A DNA stretch of 32,753 nucleotides from contig CAMWVV010000008.1 of the NCBI GenBank assembly GCA_947177755.1, positions 1 to 32,753 on the forward strand, in the 5' to 3' direction. Below, piece after piece: positions 7,710 to 15,404 of the stretch. This stretch comes from an uncultured Ruminococcus sp. (GTDB lineage: Bacteria; Bacillota; Clostridia; Oscillospirales; Ruminococcaceae). The position numbers and the translations under genes are program-made. How positions within the stretch are numbered: the stretch's first letter is position 1; each line of letters begins with the position of its first letter. Under the pieces are notes generated by a model. It made no database searches, had not been told where the DNA came from, and worked only from the letters and a program-made list of their open reading frames with translations.

Positions 7710-10199
7710 TTGTTCGGAAAAGAGAATAACACCAAAAAATCAGCAAGGGAAATTGACAGAAAACGTGAAGCAGAACTGAAAAAAGGGAAAACTAAAAAGA
7801 AAGATACTCCACAAAAACGTCAGGTCAAACGCACCACAATTCAGACTTTACCCTATGAGTGCTTTGTAAGCAACTATGTCGCTTTACTGAAAAGCAACGT
7901 AAAAATCGGCAGAGAAACGGCTAATCTGTACTCAAAAGTCTATCTTGTTCCGGACGTGAATTACTCTGCACTGACTAAAGAACAGCAACTTGAAAAAATG
8001 CAGATTTACATAGATTTACTGAACGGTTTTGACAGTACAGTAAGTTTGCAGGTCACAATGCTGAATAGTAAAATCAACAAGGAAGATTTTGAAAACAGGC
8101 TGTTGTTGAAAAACAAAAATGATGGTCTTGATGCAGAAAGACAGGAATTTAATGAAATCCTGCACGATAAAATCATGCATGGTCAGAACGGCATACAGTG
8201 CCGAAAATTTATAACCGTAACAGTTGCAGCAATCAATTTTGAAGCAGCAAGCACAAGATTTTTCAATATTGAGTCTCATCTGATAAGCTGTCTTAGCAGA
8301 CTTGGAACTGAACTCATCACACTGAACGCAAATGACCGTGTGCGACTTATGGCGGATATTCTTTGCGATGTAGACTCAAAAATATACTCTGTTTCACGTG
8401 AGGAGTTTGCAAGAAGAGCAGAAAAAATGATTTGTTGTCCGGATTATTTTGAGTTTAAAAAAGACTATTTTATGTACAACGACAAGTACGCAAGATGTCT
8501 TTATTTTAAGCGACTTCCGCAGTCTGTTATGGATACAATTTTCAAGGATATTATTGAAATGAACCAGTCTTTGATTATCAGTAAAAACGTTGAATTTGTG
8601 GAGCAGTCAGAAGCTCTTACTATTCTTCACAGAAAAATAACTGATATGAAACAGGAAGAAATTGCAAAGATAAAAAAGGCAGCAGCAGCGTCAAGAGGTG
8701 CATTTGTAGACCCGATTGAGGGTACACAGCTTGCAGTAGATAAGGTTCAGGCACAGGAATTTTTAGAGGATTTGCAGGAACGTAATCAGAAAATGACGTT
8801 GTGCCAATTCATCGTTATGCTTACAGCTGACAGTTTTGATGAATTACAGCAGAATACAGAAGCTCTTGAAATTATCTTGCGAAAATATCAGATTGAATCA
8901 ATCAATGCTCCATATCGTCAGGAACAAGCTTTTGCAAGTGTTCTGCCGTTGGGTAATTCATTTTCGTATGATAAGGAACACAACATTCAGACAAGACGTA
9001 CAATGTCATCAGAAAGTACAGCGGTTTTCATGCCATTCAATGCACGTGAACTGCTTCACGAAAATGGTTTGTTTTATGGACAGAACAAGCTTACAAAAAG
9101 TGTAATCATGTTTGACCGAAAAAAACTAAAAAATCCAAACGGCTTTATTTTCGGAGTTCCCGGAAGTGGCAAAAGTTTTCTTGCAAAACTTGAAATGATT
9201 TTTTCTATTCTGTCAACTGATGATGAAATCCTGATTGTTGACCCTGAACGTGAATACACAGCACTTGCGGAACTACTTGGCGGTGAAGTAATCTATATTT
9301 CAGAAAATTCCTCAACTCATATAAATCCTATGGATTTGACCGAAAATCCGGATAAAAATGATAAAGAATATAACCCTATCAAAGCCAAACTTGATTTTAT
9401 GCTGTCATTTTTCTCGGCGATTCTTGGTAATCAGGAAATTACACCAATTCAGAAAACTATTATTGATAACGTTATGCACATAACTTATAAAAAGTACGAA
9501 AAACCAACTTTAAAAGAGTATTATGCAGAACTTGAAAATTATGAAAAGACAGCGGTTGATGAAATAAAATCAGCGGTTACATATCTTAGGCAAACTTTGC
9601 ATTTGTATGTACATGGTTCGATGAATGTTTTTTCAAATCCGTCCAACGTGAATATCAATAAGCGGATTGTTGTGTACGATATTAAGGAACTCGGAAAAAA
9701 TTTACAGACTCTCGGAATGATGATTGTACTTGAAAATCTTTGGGACAGAGTAGCTAAAAATCGTACAAAAGGCATTGGAACAAGAATTTACATAGACGAA
9801 ATGTATCTGCTTTTTAAGTCTGAACAGTCGGCGAATTTCTTTTATGAGCTGTACAAACGTGCAAGAAAATGGGGCGGTATTCCAACTGGAATTACACAGA
9901 ATGTTGATGATTTGTTACGCTCTGAACTCGCACGTACCATGCTATCAAATACGCAATTTGTTGTTATGCTTTCACAAAATGCGACTGACCGTGACCAACT
10001 TTCAAGACTGCTGAATATATCACATGAAACTATGATGTATGTTACTAATGCAAGCTCTGGAAGTGGTTTGATTTATGCTGATGAATATGGAGCAATCCCT
10101 TTTGAAAATAAATTTCCGTCAAATACGAATCTTTATAGGATTATATCAACAAAATTCGGTGAAGATTTGAACAAACTGAAACAGGAAAGAAATATCTGA
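7710..10199 (+). CDS. VirB4/TraE-family conjugation ATPase
   Basis: 829 residues starting at TTG 7710, chosen because AAAGGAGG lies 8 nt upstream. VirB4 powers the type IV channel from the inner membrane face. The basic N-terminus is followed by the VirB4 N-terminal domain (about 40-440) and the C-terminal motor: Walker A GVPGSGKS at 482-489, DPEREYTAL after it, Walker B RIYIDEMYLLF with Asp696-Glu697, then YKRARKWGGIPTGITQNVDD and the MLSQNATDRDQLSRLLNIS motif near the end. All are typical of the family. The last 100 residues align with the VirB4 remnant encoded at 17456-17755, but only at roughly one-third identity. Downstream lies a partial copy of the 3'-end repeat. Confidence 0.95.
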   Translation: MFGKENNTKKSAREIDRKREAELKKGKTKKKDTPQKRQVKRTTIQTLPYECFVSNYVALLKSNVKIGRETANLYSKVYLVPDVNYSALTKEQQLEKMQIYIDLLNGFDSTVSLQVTMLNSKINKEDFENRLLLKNKNDGLDAERQEFNEILHDKIMHGQNGIQCRKFITVTVAAINFEAASTRFFNIESHLISCLSRLGTELITLNANDRVRLMADILCDVDSKIYSVSREEFARRAEKMICCPDYFEFKKDYFMYNDKYARCLYFKRLPQSVMDTIFKDIIEMNQSLIISKNVEFVEQSEALTILHRKITDMKQEEIAKIKKAAAASRGAFVDPIEGTQLAVDKVQAQEFLEDLQERNQKMTLCQFIVMLTADSFDELQQNTEALEIILRKYQIESINAPYRQEQAFASVLPLGNSFSYDKEHNIQTRRTMSSESTAVFMPFNARELLHENGLFYGQNKLTKSVIMFDRKKLKNPNGFIFGVPGSGKSFLAKLEMIFSILSTDDEILIVDPEREYTALAELLGGEVIYISENSSTHINPMDLTENPDKNDKEYNPIKAKLDFMLSFFSAILGNQEITPIQKTIIDNVMHITYKKYEKPTLKEYYAELENYEKTAVDEIKSAVTYLRQTLHLYVHGSMNVFSNPSNVNINKRIVVYDIKELGKNLQTLGMMIVLENLWDRVAKNRTKGIGTRIYIDEMYLLFKSEQSANFFYELYKRARKWGGIPTGITQNVDDLLRSELARTMLSNTQFVVMLSQNATDRDQLSRLLNISHETMMYVTNASSGSGLIYADEYGAIPFENKFPSNTNLYRIISTKFGEDLNKLKQERNI

Positions 10200-10200
10200 T

Positions 10201-10212
10201 TTTCTTTTTCAG
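10201..10212 (+). repeat. partial 3'-end repeat
   Basis: TTTCTTTTTCAG, the first 12 nt of the 20-nt repeat, lying directly after the virB4 stop and again in frame (FSFS). The AAAAGTAA half has diverged. Confidence 0.5.
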
Positions 10213-10233
10213 TTTGTAAATGGGGGTGAAAAA

Positions 10234-11616
10234 TTGTCACGTAAAAAGCCAAAAAGTCGTATAAGAAAATGGTCTGAAAATGTTGTGAAAAAAGTAATAA
10301 AAACACCTTTTTCCATGACTGCCAATACAGCAAAAAACGCAGTTTCAAAAGCCAATCCGTTTGACCAGAAAATCAATAAAGATGATGTTGCAGATACAGG
10401 TACAGAGAGTATGCGACTTGCATACACAAGTGTAAAAAAAGGCAAAAATGCTATTAAAACGGTAAAAAGGTCTGTGAAAACAACTGAGAGGACAATAAAA
10501 ACTACTGGCACTGTTGTAAAAGGAACTGGAACAGTCGTTTACAGAACAACCGCTTTTACCATAAAATCTGCAATTTTAGTATCAAAATTTATCGTAAATA
10601 CTACCTTCCATGTTGTTGCTTCTTTGATGAATCCTGTAGTATTTATATTTGTAGGATTTGTTGTAATTTTTTTATTATGTTTTGGGGCAAGTTTAATGAT
10701 TATTTCTGGTGATAACACAGATAAATCAGCAAGAGTAAATGCTGCTGGATTAGTAAATGTTTCATCACAGTATCAGGTCGGACTTGAATATCTGAATACT
10801 GCTCTTGAAAATCATCAGAATAATTTTAATTCTCTGATTGATTCGCTGTATTTCAATTATGATGACCTTACGCACAGTACCCTTATATATATGGAACGCA
10901 CGGACGCAACAGGTGGAAAAGCAGTTTATGAAAAAAGTTTTGCTACTGATGAGCGAAAAAATGCTATAAAATCTGAATGGAACATATCAATTACAGAACG
11001 TGAATTTCTTGCAATTGCATATGTCTATCTTGAAAATGAAATGAACACTTCTGGTAATACAGAACACGGGATTTATGCAGTTTCGTATACTCAGGAAGTT
11101 TTTGATACTATCGTTTCAAAATGTTCCGTTTATAGTGACAGTGTTTATGGTGGTCAGAAATGCCCTGACGAAAACTGTACAAGGCACGTTGAGTACATAG
11201 ACAATCCCGATTATCAGGCAGCTGTTGAACGAACAAATAAAAGTTGGGCTGCGTGTGAAGAATGGGCAGATATTGCTAATTCAATAATCGAAGATGACAG
11301 CATTATCGCCGACGGATGGCGTATTGACAACTGGATAAGCGTATATAACATAAGTCCGTATTACTCAAATAATGGCTGGGACTTTTATGATTACCTGTAT
11401 GACCGATATATTGATAACTGGAATGTAATGGTATCAACACCTGAAAAAATCGAAGAAGTAACATATATCTGTGAATATCAGCACGATTTACATTCAATTG
11501 GTCTTGCATTTTTCGATAAGGAAACAGTCATGAACGCTTTGGACTTTGATGATATAAGCAAACAGTGGGTTGAACTGACAGAAAAAGGATTTGAAAATAA
11601 TCCCGATATTTCATAA
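10234..11616 (+). CDS. CD1108-like mobile element protein lacking the hydrolase domain
   Basis: 460 residues from TTG 10234, with GGGGGTG upstream. A very basic, repetitive cytoplasmic part (residues 1-120, many Lys/Thr, segments such as KTVKRSVKTTERTIKTTGTV) precedes one membrane helix (about 130-152) and an outer domain containing NSLIDSLYFNYDD, LAIAYVYLENEM and QKCPDENCTRHVEY. Position after virB4 and overall design match the CD1108 family, which assists the channel through the cell wall and usually ends in a CHAP or NlpC/P60 peptidoglycan hydrolase. Here the protein stops at KGFENNPDIS with no hydrolase, and no separate hydrolase is seen in the window. It could be a natural short form or a truncation; no frameshifted hydrolase remnant follows. 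Confidence 0.6.
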   Translation: MSRKKPKSRIRKWSENVVKKVIKTPFSMTANTAKNAVSKANPFDQKINKDDVADTGTESMRLAYTSVKKGKNAIKTVKRSVKTTERTIKTTGTVVKGTGTVVYRTTAFTIKSAILVSKFIVNTTFHVVASLMNPVVFIFVGFVVIFLLCFGASLMIISGDNTDKSARVNAAGLVNVSSQYQVGLEYLNTALENHQNNFNSLIDSLYFNYDDLTHSTLIYMERTDATGGKAVYEKSFATDERKNAIKSEWNISITEREFLAIAYVYLENEMNTSGNTEHGIYAVSYTQEVFDTIVSKCSVYSDSVYGGQKCPDENCTRHVEYIDNPDYQAAVERTNKSWAACEEWADIANSIIEDDSIIADGWRIDNWISVYNISPYYSNNGWDFYDYLYDRYIDNWNVMVSTPEKIEEVTYICEYQHDLHSIGLAFFDKETVMNALDFDDISKQWVELTEKGFENNPDIS

Positions 11617-11629
11617 AAGGGCTGATAAT

Positions 11630-12391
11630 ATGGAGTACATTTTATCTTTAAGCTATGGTAAAGACAGTCTTGCTTGTCTGGGTGCAATTGAAAAATTGAA
11701 CTTGCCAATTGATAGAATTATTCACGCTGAAATATGGGCAACCAAAACCATTCCTGCGGATTTGCCACCAATGATTGAGTTCAAGAAAAAAGCAGATAAA
11801 ATCATAAAAGACCGCTACGGAATAACTGTTGAACACGTTTCGGCAGGCATTACATATGAGGAGGTCTTTTATCATTTTGTAAAACCAAATGGAAAAAGTA
11901 TAAATTGTGGGCATATAAACGGTTTTCCTATGATAAAGGGAGCGTGGTGTAACAGTAAACTGAAGGTCAAAGCATTGAATAAAATTGATAAAAATGCAAT
12001 TTCCTATATTGGAATAGCTGTTGATGAAACAAAACGTTTCAAAGTTTTGTCTGAACATAAAATATCACCGCTTGTTATGGCAGAATGGACTGAAAAAATG
12101 TGTTATGACTGGTGTGATGAGAATGATTTGCTGTCACCAATTTATAATTCAGCAAGTCGTGGTGGTTGTTGGTTCTGTCATAATCAAAGTGTGAATCAAC
12201 TTAGATTATTAAGAAAAAATTATCCTCAATACTGGAATTTGCTTTTAAAATGGGACGAAGTATCACCGATAACTTTTAAGCCAAATCGTACTCTACATGA
12301 CTTTGAAAAAAGATTTTTACTTGAAGATAAAGGCTACATACAGCCAAATGACAGGCATTTTAGGTGGAAATTTTTGAATGAAAAACTATAG
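11630..12391 (+). CDS. PP-loop enzyme, PAPS reductase family
   Basis: 253 residues from ATG 11630, preferred over an upstream ATG at 11591 inside the previous gene because AAAGGG lies before it and the conserved core then starts at residue 3. The PP-loop SLSYGKDSLA (6-15) binds ATP or an adenylyl-sulfate, as in adenine nucleotide alpha-hydrolases. The motif GGCWFCHNQS (Cys180, Cys183) and the upstream RWKFLNEKL-type basic end are usual in the phage and mobile-element branch of PAPS reductase-like proteins. The gene sits inside the transfer operon, in the place where a cell-wall hydrolase would normally be encoded. Substrate is unknown: sulfur assimilation, or sulfur/nucleotide modification of DNA or RNA (as for DndC relatives), are both possible. 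No dnd or other modification genes are nearby. Confidence 0.75.
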   Translation: MEYILSLSYGKDSLACLGAIEKLNLPIDRIIHAEIWATKTIPADLPPMIEFKKKADKIIKDRYGITVEHVSAGITYEEVFYHFVKPNGKSINCGHINGFPMIKGAWCNSKLKVKALNKIDKNAISYIGIAVDETKRFKVLSEHKISPLVMAEWTEKMCYDWCDENDLLSPIYNSASRGGCWFCHNQSVNQLRLLRKNYPQYWNLLLKWDEVSPITFKPNRTLHDFEKRFLLEDKGYIQPNDRHFRWKFLNEKL

Positions 12392-12404
12392 AAAGGAAAA
12401 AATT

Positions 12405-12704
12405 ATGAAGCATAAGGAACGTGTACAGAAAGTGAAAAACTTTACTGAAAAAAATAAAGTTTTTGTGATAATGGCAGTTGTTGCAGTGATTTTTCTGTGT
12501 TCAAATTTCTTTTTCAGTAAAGAAAACAATGATATAACACCTGAAACAATTCAGAGTGAAGCTATGGAAAATACAGAGGAAACTGCCGCTAAACCTCAAT
12601 GGCAGTTTTACTGCACTGACCTCTGGGTATTATTGGGCGTAGGTGGATTATGTACAATAATGATTATTCGTGAACGAAAAAAAGCTAAGGAGGAATTACA
12701 GTGA
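12405..12704 (+). CDS. small membrane protein with two helices, unknown
   Basis: 99 residues from ATG 12405, chosen because GAAAGGA precedes it. The basic N-terminus (MKHKERVQKVKNFTEKNK) leads into a membrane helix (about 20-40), a polar acidic loop (42-68, rich in Glu/Thr), and a second helix (about 72-88, VLLGVGGLCTIMII) with a basic cytoplasmic end (RERKKAKEELQ). Both ends are predicted inside. Unrecognised family. The stop overlaps the GTG of the next gene (GTGA), so the two are translated together. A 12-nt piece of the 3'-end repeat (12506-12517) lies inside the coding region. Confidence 0.65.
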   Translation: MKHKERVQKVKNFTEKNKVFVIMAVVAVIFLCSNFFFSKENNDITPETIQSEAMENTEETAAKPQWQFYCTDLWVLLGVGGLCTIMIIRERKKAKEELQ

Positions 12705-13030
12705 ATTATTTTTGTGATGTACATATTCAGTCACGAAAAGATGAGGAACAAAGAATTTTCATTGTTCTGGACAAGGAAAAATTTGCAGAGTCTGAACTGC
12801 CTAAACTGACAAAGGAAATTCTGCTTGCAAACAACCAGTACAAAGATTTTACAGCGAAATATCGACCTAAAATAGTACTTGCCGATTATACGGTTTATTC
12901 AACTAATGCAGAAATATATGCAAGTTCACAGAACGAAGTTTTTGAAGAACTGATTCAGAATAAAAATGTGCAGTATATCGGAAAATCTGAGCTTAATGTA
13001 CTCTTGGAAAATCAAGTGCAAATGTTGTAA
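12701..13030 (+). CDS. hypothetical protein (109 aa)
   Basis: Starts at GTG 12701 inside the stop of the previous gene, with AAGGAGG 7 nt upstream. It is a soluble mixed alpha/beta protein opening MNYFCDVHIQSRKDEEQRIF, with no signal peptide, membrane helix or known motif. It ends at TAA 13028-13030, while the reading frame one base back is already open from 12997 and continues into the GLUG protein. It may therefore be the N-terminal part of a longer gene split by a frameshift, or a separate small protein. Confidence 0.55.
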   Translation: MNYFCDVHIQSRKDEEQRIFIVLDKEKFAESELPKLTKEILLANNQYKDFTAKYRPKIVLADYTVYSTNAEIYASSQNEVFEELIQNKNVQYIGKSELNVLLENQVQML

Positions 13031-13071
13031 ATGAAGAAGTTGAGACGGCGAATATATCAAATGAAGATGGC

Positions 13072-14727
13072 ATGATTATTCCTGAACAAGCCGAAATTTC
13101 AGCAGATGCAGAGCAAATTACAATATCAATTGACCGTTCATATTCAGCTGTTCCTACTGAAGATTTGCAGATTAAAGGAGAAGTTATTGACGGTGTGGCA
13201 CAAATTACGCTCCCTGAATTTGACAAGACTGACTTTTTCACTCATGTATCAGGCTATACTTGGGGATTCAGCAGTAATCCTGACGGCAAAAAAATTGAGT
13301 ATTATGGCGGAAGTACATACAGTTTCGCAAAAGATACAAAACTTTATCGTGTACTTGTAAAATATGGTGGTGGAAGTGGTACGAAAGATGACCCGTATCT
13401 GATAAATTACTTTGACCAGTTGGAACTTATGGGCGAAGAAAAGGCAAGAGGTTATTTCAGACAGACAGAAGATATTGTTTTTCCTGAGTGGTCATCACAT
13501 AATCCGATTGATACAGTAAATAAGCTGAAATCAGACCCACAGGCTGAGTATTTTGAATATGACGGAAACGGTTATGCTATCAAAAATATTGATAATCCGC
13601 TGTTCGGGACGGTTTCGGGAGCAGTGATAAAGAATGTGAATATTCAGAATTCTTCTATAAATACAGTTGAATTTAAAGACTATGGATTTATTGCGTGTGA
13701 GGTTTATAATTATCGCTACGAAACTGAGGATGGTAAAAATTACGAAACGGGTGAAACACTTATTCAGCACTGTACAGTTTCACATTCTGCAATATATGCT
13801 GAAATTCCAAAAGAAGAAAATGCGACTGAAAGCGTTCAGGTTGTTACTGCTCCGGTAGTTGTTCCACCTGATTTGGTTGAGTATGATGAGGACGGAAATA
13901 TTATTGAAAAAACAACTTCTGAACCTGTTAAAGTCGTAAAACATGGTGAATATGCTATTGGTGCGATAACAGGTCTGGGTGGTCAGATTGAGAACTGCTA
14001 TGTTACAGATTTTGGAATATATGCTTCGCTTGATGACTATTTTCTGTATGCCGGAGGAATTTCTGGAAAGCCTGCAAATGTCGTCAATTCGGCAGTTTAT
14101 GATTTTTCAGCACAGGGAAATATTTTCAATGCAGGTGGTATCGCAGGAAGTTGTGGAGGTTCAAGAATGTATAATCCGACTGGAAAAGAATTGCCTGATT
14201 TTTATGGCGGAAATATTCAGGGTTGTCTTGCGAGAAATATAGTTCTTACTACAGAAGCTTCAGCAGGAGGAATTACCGGAGAAAGCAGTACAAATGTTGA
14301 AAATGCCATAATATCCAACTGTTACGCCAATGAATTGGACTTTAAAACAGGCGTATATGAAGATGAAAAGCTCATAAAATCAGGTTATTCAGGCGGTGTT
14401 TGTGGTACAGACGGCAAAGAAAATAATGGTCACAAAATAATGAATACCGTGTCTCCTTCCAATTTAAAAGTTATCGGAAGTAAAAAAGTATCAGAATATG
14501 ATGATACAGTACGTCTTGCACCTGATTACGCTTTTTATCAGGAAAATATCCTGACTGTTCTGAATAAAAACACCATAAATCCCGATAATCCGAAAGAAAT
14601 CTATACCGGAAATTTTATTTTCGGTGACAGCAGTTTATTCGGTGATGACAGCGGAAGTCTTGCATTTCCGTCTGAAATATCAGACCTTTTTGAAAAGATT
14701 TATAAGGAGGAAAATTCAGATGAATGA
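13072..14727 (+). CDS. GLUG-repeat beta-helix protein, N-terminus uncertain
   Basis: 551 residues from the first ATG in frame. The C-terminal two-thirds carry about five GLUG-like repeats, such as AIGAITGLGGQIENCYVTD, YAGGISGKPANVVNSAVYD, NAGGIAGSCGG, ASAGGITGESSTNVENAIIS and YSGGVCGTDGKENNGHKIMN, a pattern of secreted beta-helix proteins on Bacillota cell surfaces. Residues 105-115 (GGGSGTKDDPYLINYFDQLE) are the usual lead-in to such helices. The start is doubtful: no ribosome binding site precedes 13072, there is no signal peptide, and the frame is open upstream to 12997, reading like the N-terminal linker of an exported protein (SSANVVNEEVETANISNED). The gene is either frameshifted near 13000 or has lost its export signal. 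It is cargo rather than core transfer machinery. Confidence 0.6.
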   Translation: MIIPEQAEISADAEQITISIDRSYSAVPTEDLQIKGEVIDGVAQITLPEFDKTDFFTHVSGYTWGFSSNPDGKKIEYYGGSTYSFAKDTKLYRVLVKYGGGSGTKDDPYLINYFDQLELMGEEKARGYFRQTEDIVFPEWSSHNPIDTVNKLKSDPQAEYFEYDGNGYAIKNIDNPLFGTVSGAVIKNVNIQNSSINTVEFKDYGFIACEVYNYRYETEDGKNYETGETLIQHCTVSHSAIYAEIPKEENATESVQVVTAPVVVPPDLVEYDEDGNIIEKTTSEPVKVVKHGEYAIGAITGLGGQIENCYVTDFGIYASLDDYFLYAGGISGKPANVVNSAVYDFSAQGNIFNAGGIAGSCGGSRMYNPTGKELPDFYGGNIQGCLARNIVLTTEASAGGITGESSTNVENAIISNCYANELDFKTGVYEDEKLIKSGYSGGVCGTDGKENNGHKIMNTVSPSNLKVIGSKKVSEYDDTVRLAPDYAFYQENILTVLNKNTINPDNPKEIYTGNFIFGDSSLFGDDSGSLAFPSEISDLFEKIYKEENSDE

Positions 14728-15118
14728 TGAAAATGAAAAAGTTTACACACTGAAAAGTGTGCAGTCTGAAATCGAACGTCTTGAAAAATCAAGGCAGAAA
14801 AAGAAAGAGAAAATCAGTAATCTTACGGCAGAACTCAAGGAAGATAATACTAAAATGAAAGAACTTGAGAAGATTTATGATAATCTTTATCATGAGAGTT
14901 TACAGCAGAAAATCACTACTCTCTGGTTCAGGGAGGAAAAAATGTCTGCTGAACAGGTGGAAAAATTCCTTGAACTCAGCAAACAGATTCACGATAAAAT
15001 TGATACTCTGGATGTTCAGACTATCGTAAATGCCGTAACTTACGCTTATAACAAGCATTGTTCTGAGGATGAAATCAAAAAAGTTGACACTAATGTCAAC
15101 TTTTCATCAATAAAATGA
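14720..15118 (+). CDS. DUF4315-like coiled-coil protein
   Basis: 132 residues from ATG 14720, with AAGGAGG upstream and an 8-nt overlap with the GLUG gene. Residues 9-60 form a coiled coil (VQSEIERLEKSRQKKKEKIS, then TAELKEDNTKMKELEKIY), followed by MSAEQVEKFLEL. Short coiled-coil proteins with a final MS-x-E-x-F-x-x-x motif are the DUF4315 family of these elements, normally located between the CD1108-type gene and topB, as here. Function unknown; probably a cytoplasmic structural or regulatory partner of the transfer machinery. The last codons encode part of a perfect 11-bp-arm palindrome. Confidence 0.6.
   Translation: MNDENEKVYTLKSVQSEIERLEKSRQKKKEKISNLTAELKEDNTKMKELEKIYDNLYHESLQQKITTLWFREEKMSAEQVEKFLELSKQIHDKIDTLDVQTIVNAVTYAYNKHCSEDEIKKVDTNVNFSSIK
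15079..15104. promoter_or_regulatory. perfect palindrome upstream of second XRE gene
   Basis: AAAAGTTGACA (15079-15089) and TGTCAACTTTT (15094-15104) are perfect inverted arms around CTAA. It overlaps the end of the DUF4315-like gene and lies 27 nt upstream of the XRE start codon. It could be an operator (the arm contains TTGACA, also a consensus -35) or a terminator with a short TTTT tract. Confidence 0.5.
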
Positions 15119-15131
15119 CAGGGGTGATTTT

Positions 15132-15383
15132 ATGACTGAGTTGAAGATTAATGAACTCAAAAAATATTCACTTGGCTGCTGTCTGAAACGTTTACGTTGG
15201 AAAAATGGCTTGACACAACAGAAACTTGCTAAATTAATAGGCTGTTCACAGTCTGCCGTATCAACGTGGGAGAGTGAATCCTGCATACCGCATGGACAGA
15301 CTCTTGAAAAAATGATAAAACTTTATGATTTGCCTTTTGATTTTTTTGATGAATCACTTGAATCTTCTTTTTCAGAAAAGTAA
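15132..15383 (+). CDS. XRE-family helix-turn-helix regulator (83 aa)
   Basis: A single HTH domain (about 14-72): LGCCLKRLRWKNGLTQQKLA, then LIGCSQSAVSTWESESCIPH as the turn and recognition helix, then LEKMIKLYDLPFDFFDE. The start follows AGGGGTG. It is the second small regulator of the element and precedes topB by 21 nt, so the two probably share a transcript. Its likely targets are the palindrome just upstream (15079-15104) and perhaps the palindrome at the polyvalent gene promoter (18971-18992); both are inferences. Its final residues, SSFSEK, are encoded by a copy of the 3'-end repeat. Confidence 0.9.
   Translation: MTELKINELKKYSLGCCLKRLRWKNGLTQQKLAKLIGCSQSAVSTWESESCIPHGQTLEKMIKLYDLPFDFFDESLESSFSEK
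15365..15383 (+). repeat. 3'-end repeat, copy 3 (within a coding end)
   Basis: TTCTTTTTCAGAAAAGTAA matches 19 of the 20 nt of copies at 551 and 7264. Here it forms the last codons and the stop of the XRE gene (SFSEK-stop), whereas in the other copies the same reading appears just after the stop. Confidence 0.65.
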
Positions 15384-15404
15384 TTATTGAAAGGACTTGA
15401 AAGA

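Noticed and set aside
13031-13075. ATG directly after the stop of the 109-residue gene, as a restart
   Set aside because: It is in the same frame as that gene and ends after 14 codons, so it does not provide a start for the GLUG protein.
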